A DNA stretch of 64,000 nucleotides from Cristatella mucedo. Taxonomy: Eukaryota; Bryozoa; Phylactolaemata; Cristatellidae. The translations under genes and the position numbers were made by a program. The stretch is from NCBI GenBank assembly GCA_009760855.2, contig WPIO01000103.1, positions 298,001 through 362,000 on the forward strand. Direction: 5' to 3'. The notes under the pieces are model-generated. The model searched no databases. It was not told where the DNA came from and saw nothing but the letters and a program-made list of their open reading frames with translations. This document shows, one piece after another, positions 63,956-64,000 of this stretch; the stretch's first letter is position 1; each line of letters starts with the position of its first letter.

Positions 63956-64000
63956 GTTTTTGGTTTCGGAATTAGGGTTTAGAGTTTACTGTTAAGGTTT
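63956..64000 (+). repeat. TTTAGGG-like scrap at window edge
   Basis: GGAATTAGGGTTTAGAGTTT then GTTAAGGTTT, resembling 39735-39826. Cut by the window end. Confidence 0.45.

Overview
This window is animal nuclear DNA. It has GT-AG introns, non-LTR retrotransposons, tRNA-derived SINEs, hAT, pogo and Ty3/Gypsy remnants and long dinucleotide microsatellites, with only one complete host gene and one exon of a second. I read it as an invertebrate genome, but nothing here fixes the phylum. No bacterial operons, CRISPR arrays or structural RNA genes were found.

The host content is a pair of tandem + strand genes for SLC15A4/SLC15A3-type (PHT, POT family) lysosomal proton-coupled histidine/oligopeptide transporters. 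Gene 1 can be assembled completely from eight exons between 14666 and 42815. All seven introns have GT-AG borders, all phases agree, and the product is 614 residues. Two short exons (103 and 63 nt) were found by phase and homology. Gene 2 is represented only by its first exon (46670-47265). That exon is one base short of the gene 1 exon and needs a frame change to read the family sequence. No later exon of gene 2 is visible before the window ends.

Most other DNA is repetitive. Two non-LTR retrotransposon families dominate. LINE-A ends in a hairpin followed by (ATT)n, and LINE-B ends in (ACATT)n. There are at least 20 LINE-A and 10 LINE-B fragments, nearly all 5'-truncated. The longest reading frame is a broken LINE-A reverse transcriptase (40782-41816, minus). 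Two tRNA-like SINE families are present. SINE-2 carries the LINE-A 3' hairpin and so probably borrows the LINE-A machinery. Intron 2 of gene 1 holds a diverged tandem satellite of about 170 bp per unit (about 26400-30060), itself interrupted by LINE-A and LINE-B.

DNA transposons: a hAT relic of GTF2IRD2 type (2470-4728), a ZMYM/DUF4371-type hAT relic (7245-9127), a pogo-like element (52469-54535) sitting in a Gypsy integrase gene and itself carrying a SINE, and a nearly intact BED-finger hAT element (60667-63876). The last has a matching 8-bp target duplication and a single reading-frame break, and it is inserted into a LINE-A copy.

Boundaries of repeats are approximate unless terminal repeats or target duplications are stated. 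No wholly new system was recognised. The most unusual points are the non-canonical proton-coupling positions shared by both transporter copies, the intronic satellite, the shared LINE/SINE hairpin, and the nested transposon layers.
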